NCBI RefSeq assembly: GCF_020217005.1
Contig: NZ_JAIWOI010000264.1
Location: 1 to 10,000 of the forward strand
DNA: 10,000 bases
Source: Rheinheimera sp.
GTDB taxonomy: Bacteria; Pseudomonadota; Gammaproteobacteria; Enterobacterales; Alteromonadaceae
Direction: 5' to 3'
Under the pieces are notes generated by a model. It saw only the letters and a list, made by a program, of their open reading frames with translations. It made no database searches and was not told the DNA's origin. Each line of letters starts with the position of its first letter. The stretch's first letter is position 1. The position numbers were made by a program, and so were the translations under genes. This document shows, piece by piece, positions 6,656 to 10,000 of the stretch.

Positions 6656-8974
6656 ATGAGTCTGAACCGAATTGTAACGAGCTGTGAGACGGCATTGTTC
6701 CGTCACAGACCAGCTGTGATTGTACTTTTTGTACTTGCCACTTTGTTTTTATTATTTAAAGCCAGCCAAATAAAGCTGGACGCTGCTTTTACCAAGAATA
6801 TCCCTTTGCAGCATGAATACATGCAAACCTATATGCAGCACGCTAAGGATTTTGGGGGGGCTAATAATATTCTGGTGTCTGTGTGTGATGCCAAAGGCAA
6901 TATTTTTAACCCAGACTTTTTTGCAGCTTTCAAAAAAATCCACGATCAGATTTATTACCTGCCTGGGGTAGACCGCAGTCTGGTGAAATCTCTTTATAGC
7001 CCCAGCACGCGTTTTGTTGAGGTGGTCGAAGATGGTTTTGCCGGTGGTCCTGTTATTCCAGCCGAGTTTTCTCCAACACCAGAGGGTTTGGCTGTAGTCA
7101 AATCCAACGTGGAAAAAGCCGGTATTGTTGGGCGGATGGTGGCAGACGATTTCAGTTGTGCCATGGTGACAGCTCAATTGCTGGAAGTAGACCCTGAAAC
7201 TCAGCAAAAACTCGATACCATTAAATTTGCGGCGGAGCTTGAGCAGCAGGTGCGTGGCCAGTATCAAAACGAGAATTTGACTGTACATATTATAGGTTTT
7301 GCCAAAATGGTAGGTGATGTGGCTGATGGAGCTAAAGGCGTTTTAGCTTTTTTTGCTGTTGCCATAGTCATTACCGCCATTATGGTCTATTTGTTCAGTG
7401 GTTCAGTGATGCTTACACTACTGCCTATTGTTTGCTCTTTGATTGCGGTGATTTGGCAAATGGGGATGTTAACCGTATTAGGATTTGGCATTGACCCTAT
7501 GTCTATTCTGGTACCGTTTCTGGTGTTTGCAATAGGTGTTAGCCATGGCGTGCAAATGATCAATGCGACTGGCAAAAACGTTGCGTTAGGAATGGATGCA
7601 AAAACCGCCGCTCAAGCCAGTTTTCGTAAACTGCTGATCCCTGGTGGCATCGCTTTGTTGTCAGACACAGTTGGCTTTTTAACCTTGCTGATTATTGAAA
7701 TTGGCGTTATCCGTGAACTAGCCGTTACCGCCAGTTTAGGTGTCGGCATTATTATCCTGACTAATCTGGTGTTGTTACCTGTACTGATGTCCTATGTCAG
7801 ATTCAGCGACAAATATAAACAGAAGGTTCAGACTCCTCATCCCGGTATTGAGAAGTTCTGGTATAGCCTGTCGTCCTTTGCCACTCCCAAATATGCTTTG
7901 GTGATATTAGTAGCGACTGCAGCGCTGTTTGGCCTGGGCTGGCATCAAAGCGCACATTTGAAAATTGGTGATTTGCATCCGGGCGCACCAGCATTGCACG
8001 AAGACTCGGTCTACAACCAGGATACCTTCCTGATCACCGACCGATATGCTATTTCCGTTGATTACATCAATGTGATGGTTGAGACACCTGCCAATGGTTG
8101 TACTTTCCATGATGTGATGAATAGGATTGACCAGTTCCAATGGCAAATGGAGAACGTGCCTGGTGTTCAGTCAGCGGTGTCGCTGGCATCGGTATCTAAA
8201 ACCATCAATGCGGCTTACAACGAAGGCAATGTGAAATGGAAAATCTTGCCTCGAACAACTGAAAGTCTGGTGCAATCCTCCAGTAGGGTCGAAACCAGTA
8301 CAGGTTTACTCAATAGTGATTGTTCAGTGATGCCTGTGATCTTGTTTTTAAACGACCATAAAGCTGAGACTATTGAAACTGTGGTTGCTGCAGCGAAAAA
8401 AGCTGGTGCTGCGCTCAGTACAGATGAAGTGAAATTTAAGTTAGCTTCAGGACCTGTAGGTGTGATGGCCGCCACGAATGAAGCAGTAGATGCGGCTCAG
8501 ACTCCAATGATGTGGTATGTCTACGGTGCTGTTATCATTTTGTGCCTGATTAGTTTCCGTTCGGTGAAAGCCACCGTCGCAGTGATAGTGCCGCTTTATG
8601 TGGTGTCTGTTCTTGCAACTGCCTTGATGACCAAGCTGGAAATTGGCTTAACTGTTTCAACTCTACCCGTAATAGCGCTGGGTGTAGGAATAGGGGTTGA
8701 TTATGGCATTTATATTCTGTCGAACATGACGCAGTTGCTGCGTGATGGCACGCCACTGCGTCAGGCGTATTTCACAGCGTTAAAAGAGACAGGTAGTGCT
8801 GTACTCTTTACTGGTATTACGCTGGCGATAGGTGTCAGTACCTGGGTGTTTTCAGCGCTGAAGTTCCAGGTTGATATGGGCATACTGCTGACCTTTATGT
8901 TTTTAGTGAATATGTTGGGTGCAGTTTTGGTGTTGCCGGCACTTGCTGCCTTTTTTTGGCGAAAAAATAACTAG
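6656..8974 (+). CDS. RND superfamily transporter, MMPL/HpnN-like subfamily
   Basis: Inner-membrane RND permease of the MMPL-like branch that handles lipids and other hydrophobic molecules; the substrate is unknown. The 772 residues show the duplicated layout: TM1 (about 19-36), periplasmic domain 1 (37-226), TM2-6 (227-380), TM7 (413-428), periplasmic domain 2 (429-615) and TM8-12 (617-767). The second half carries GVGIGVDYG (676-684), whose Asp682 is the probable proton-relay residue; the equivalent of the first half is AIGVSHG (292-298), without an acidic residue. Each periplasmic domain has exactly two cysteines (77 and 168; 482 and 556). The protein is too short for a tripartite drug pump of the AcrB type (about 1,030-1,050 residues), and no membrane-fusion protein or TolC is adjacent. 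The ATG at 6656 is one base after the previous TAA and uses GGA at 6648-6650. A seven-G run lies at 6854-6860. The family is firm. Confidence 0.93.
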   Translation: MSLNRIVTSCETALFRHRPAVIVLFVLATLFLLFKASQIKLDAAFTKNIPLQHEYMQTYMQHAKDFGGANNILVSVCDAKGNIFNPDFFAAFKKIHDQIYYLPGVDRSLVKSLYSPSTRFVEVVEDGFAGGPVIPAEFSPTPEGLAVVKSNVEKAGIVGRMVADDFSCAMVTAQLLEVDPETQQKLDTIKFAAELEQQVRGQYQNENLTVHIIGFAKMVGDVADGAKGVLAFFAVAIVITAIMVYLFSGSVMLTLLPIVCSLIAVIWQMGMLTVLGFGIDPMSILVPFLVFAIGVSHGVQMINATGKNVALGMDAKTAAQASFRKLLIPGGIALLSDTVGFLTLLIIEIGVIRELAVTASLGVGIIILTNLVLLPVLMSYVRFSDKYKQKVQTPHPGIEKFWYSLSSFATPKYALVILVATAALFGLGWHQSAHLKIGDLHPGAPALHEDSVYNQDTFLITDRYAISVDYINVMVETPANGCTFHDVMNRIDQFQWQMENVPGVQSAVSLASVSKTINAAYNEGNVKWKILPRTTESLVQSSSRVETSTGLLNSDCSVMPVILFLNDHKAETIETVVAAAKKAGAALSTDEVKFKLASGPVGVMAATNEAVDAAQTPMMWYVYGAVIILCLISFRSVKATVAVIVPLYVVSVLATALMTKLEIGLTVSTLPVIALGVGIGVDYGIYILSNMTQLLRDGTPLRQAYFTALKETGSAVLFTGITLAIGVSTWVFSALKFQVDMGILLTFMFLVNMLGAVLVLPALAAFFWRKNN

Positions 8975-8997
8975 TCAAAAAACTGCATGTTTAGACA

Positions 8998-9028
8998 AGA
9001 AAATGGCCGTAAGGCCATTTTCTATTTA
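8998..9028 (+). terminator. Intrinsic terminator after the RND gene
   Basis: An 11-bp perfect stem (8998-9008 with 9013-9023; core AAAATGGCC/GGCCATTTT) closes on a GTAA tetraloop and is followed by a short T-rich tail (TATTT). It starts 23 bases after the RND stop and ends the module's transcript. The T-tract is weaker than that of the first terminator, but the stem is strong. Confidence 0.8.
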
Positions 9029-9064
9029 AAGCGGATGAATAACTTGTCAAATCAGCTATTTTTA

Positions 9065-9081
9065 TTCTGGTACAACCAGTT
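9065..9081. promoter_or_regulatory. Possible FadR-type operator before the glutamate dehydrogenase gene
   Basis: TTCTGGTACAACCAGTT contains the perfect palindrome CTGGT-ACA-ACCAG. It agrees at 14 of 17 bases with the E. coli fadBA FadR operator as I remember it (ATCTGGTACGACCAGAT). It lies about 120 bases before the ATG at 9202. It shares the pattern CTGGTNNAACCRG with the site at 1812-1828. It could belong to another GntR or TetR-type regulator. No regulator gene is visible in the window. Confidence 0.4.
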
Positions 9082-9201
9082 ACAAAGACATAAATAAAGC
9101 TCGAAAAGCCCGTCAATACTCAATAAACTTCGCACCTGACACGCTCTGTATGTAAGCAAACCAGGTCTAAGTAGGCCGAGGTTTCAAAAAAGGATACAAA
9201 A

Positions 9202-10000
9202 ATGGCACTGATAGACGGTCAACCTTCTGTACTACTACAAAATGTAAGTAAACTTATTCGTTCTAAAGTCAAAGATCAGGTAGAACTGGTCGAAAAATTT
9301 GCCCACACTCTGTACGGCAATATGTCCCATGAAGATTTGTTTGGTCGTAATGACAGCGATTTGTATGGCGCTGCATTAAGTTTATGGCAAAGCTTTAACG
9401 GTCATACGGACGCAAAAGCATTAATCCGTGTTTTTAACCCGGAAATAGCGAAACATGGCTGGGAGTCCAAACACACTATTGTTGAAATAGTGGTCAAAGA
9501 TAGTCCGTTTTTAGTGGATTCAGTGCGGATGGCGTTAAGCCGGCAATCTATCACTGCGCATTTGTTGTTGCATTATCCTTTGCAAACACTTCGTAACGAT
9601 AAAAACGACATCACAGATTTCTTTAAGTTAGGTACTGTGGACCAAGCCAGCACCGAGCAAACCGTATTCCATATAGAAATTGATCGCATGACAGATAAAG
9701 CCGCAATAGAGGCGTTAACCTCTGAATTGCAGTCTGTGATGGAAGACGTGTCTTTAGCTGTGCAGGATTGGAAACCTACCAGGGACAAATTGTTGCAGGT
9801 GATTGCTGAGTTGCCCAAACAAGCTGGTTCGATAAATCCAACAGAATTGGAGCAAGCAACAGAGTTCCTGAATTGGATGGCAAAAGATAACTTCACTTTG
9901 TTGGGCTATCGGGAATACCGCATTAAAGCTGTGGAAGGCGATCACAAAATTGAAGGCGTCAACGAGAGCGCCTTAGGTTTGATGCGCCGTTCTACTTCGC
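9202..10000 (+). CDS. gdhB: NAD-dependent glutamate dehydrogenase (large GDH), N-terminal part, cut at right edge
   Basis: N-terminal region of the large bacterial NAD-specific glutamate dehydrogenase (usually about 1,600 residues), which oxidises glutamate to 2-oxoglutarate and ammonium in the cytoplasm. About 266 codons are visible, open to the right edge. The call rests on the N-terminal block ending in KDSPFLVDSVRMALSRQSI, on the pattern LLHYPLQTLRND, and on the block EFLNWMAKDNFTLLGYREYR near residues 221-240, all typical of the regulatory N-terminal (ACT-like) part of this family. The catalytic dehydrogenase domain is beyond the window. The ATG at 9202 has AAGGA at 9190-9194, eight bases... 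upstream to the A of the start codon being seven bases, a normal spacing. The gene has its own leader after the RND terminator, with a FadR-like palindrome in it. The symbol follows Shewanella/Pseudomonas usage and is less sure than the family. Confidence 0.9.
   Translation, partial: MALIDGQPSVLLQNVSKLIRSKVKDQVELVEKFAHTLYGNMSHEDLFGRNDSDLYGAALSLWQSFNGHTDAKALIRVFNPEIAKHGWESKHTIVEIVVKDSPFLVDSVRMALSRQSITAHLLLHYPLQTLRNDKNDITDFFKLGTVDQASTEQTVFHIEIDRMTDKAAIEALTSELQSVMEDVSLAVQDWKPTRDKLLQVIAELPKQAGSINPTELEQATEFLNWMAKDNFTLLGYREYRIKAVEGDHKIEGVNESALGLMRRSTS

Noticed and set aside
6752..7288. Antisense open frame of 178 codons inside the RND gene
   Set aside because: It lies entirely opposite a well-supported RND coding region, has no recognisable domain and a composition expected of a shadow frame.
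6656..8974. Multidrug efflux pump of the AcrB type
   Set aside because: 772 residues is too short, the periplasmic domains are too small for a docking domain, and there is no adjacent membrane-fusion protein or TolC homologue.
9044..9049. TTGTCA as a -35 element for the glutamate dehydrogenase gene
   Set aside because: No acceptable -10 hexamer at 16-18 bases; a promoter could not be supported.
9134..9166. ACCTG ... CAGGT inverted pentamers in the glutamate dehydrogenase leader
   Set aside because: Short arms 23 bases apart with no stem extension; expected by chance.
9573..9896. Antisense open frame of 107 codons opposite the glutamate dehydrogenase gene
   Set aside because: The forward frame from 9202 is continuous to the edge and matches a known family; the reverse frame shows no family features.
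1..10000. CRISPR arrays, tRNA or rRNA genes, transposons, integrase or attachment sites
   Set aside because: None recognised on reading the window: no regularly spaced repeats, no cloverleaf, no transposase-like or integrase-like frame.

Overview
The window looks like a chromosomal segment of a marine or aquatic gammaproteobacterium of the Alteromonadales/Rheinheimera/Shewanella type. This rests on the pepN and DUF2835 pair, a long NAD-dependent glutamate dehydrogenase, a moderate base composition with no local anomaly, and Sec-type envelope proteins typical of a Gram-negative. The exact genus is inference from memory of related proteins; no search was run.

Layout. 2-1501: C-terminal part of aminopeptidase N (pepN), cut by the window's left edge, followed by a 73-residue DUF2835 gene (1501-1722) joined by a TGATG stop/start overlap. 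1723-2025: a 303-bp regulatory gap with no gene; it holds a FadR-like palindrome, a GATC-flanked 13-bp inverted repeat and a possible extended -10. 2026-8974: a four-gene, same-strand envelope module: a DUF1302 outer-membrane-type protein, a DUF1329 exported protein, a YCF48/BNR-repeat beta-propeller and an MMPL-type RND transporter. A strong intrinsic terminator sits in the middle of the module, between the DUF1329 and beta-propeller genes, and another follows the RND gene. 8975-9201: a gap with that second terminator and a second FadR-like palindrome. 9202-10000: the N-terminal part of a large NAD-glutamate dehydrogenase running off the right edge.

How the genes may work together. Every member of the module has either a signal peptide or membrane segments, and together they span the envelope: RND pump in the inner membrane, beta-propeller and DUF1329 protein (LolA/LolB-like, as I recall the family) in the periplasm, DUF1302 protein in the outer membrane. 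The natural inference is trafficking of a hydrophobic, lipid-like molecule between the membranes. To my knowledge no substrate has been firmly assigned to this four-gene combination, so it is the best candidate here for an undescribed system. The two FadR-like palindromes, before the module and before the glutamate dehydrogenase, hint at control by fatty-acid status, but this is a motif match judged by eye only.

The housekeeping genes on either side (pepN-DUF2835 and the glutamate dehydrogenase) belong to a neighbourhood that I recall as conserved in related bacteria, so the module may be an insertion into that backbone. No tRNA, rRNA, CRISPR array, transposase or integrase was seen.
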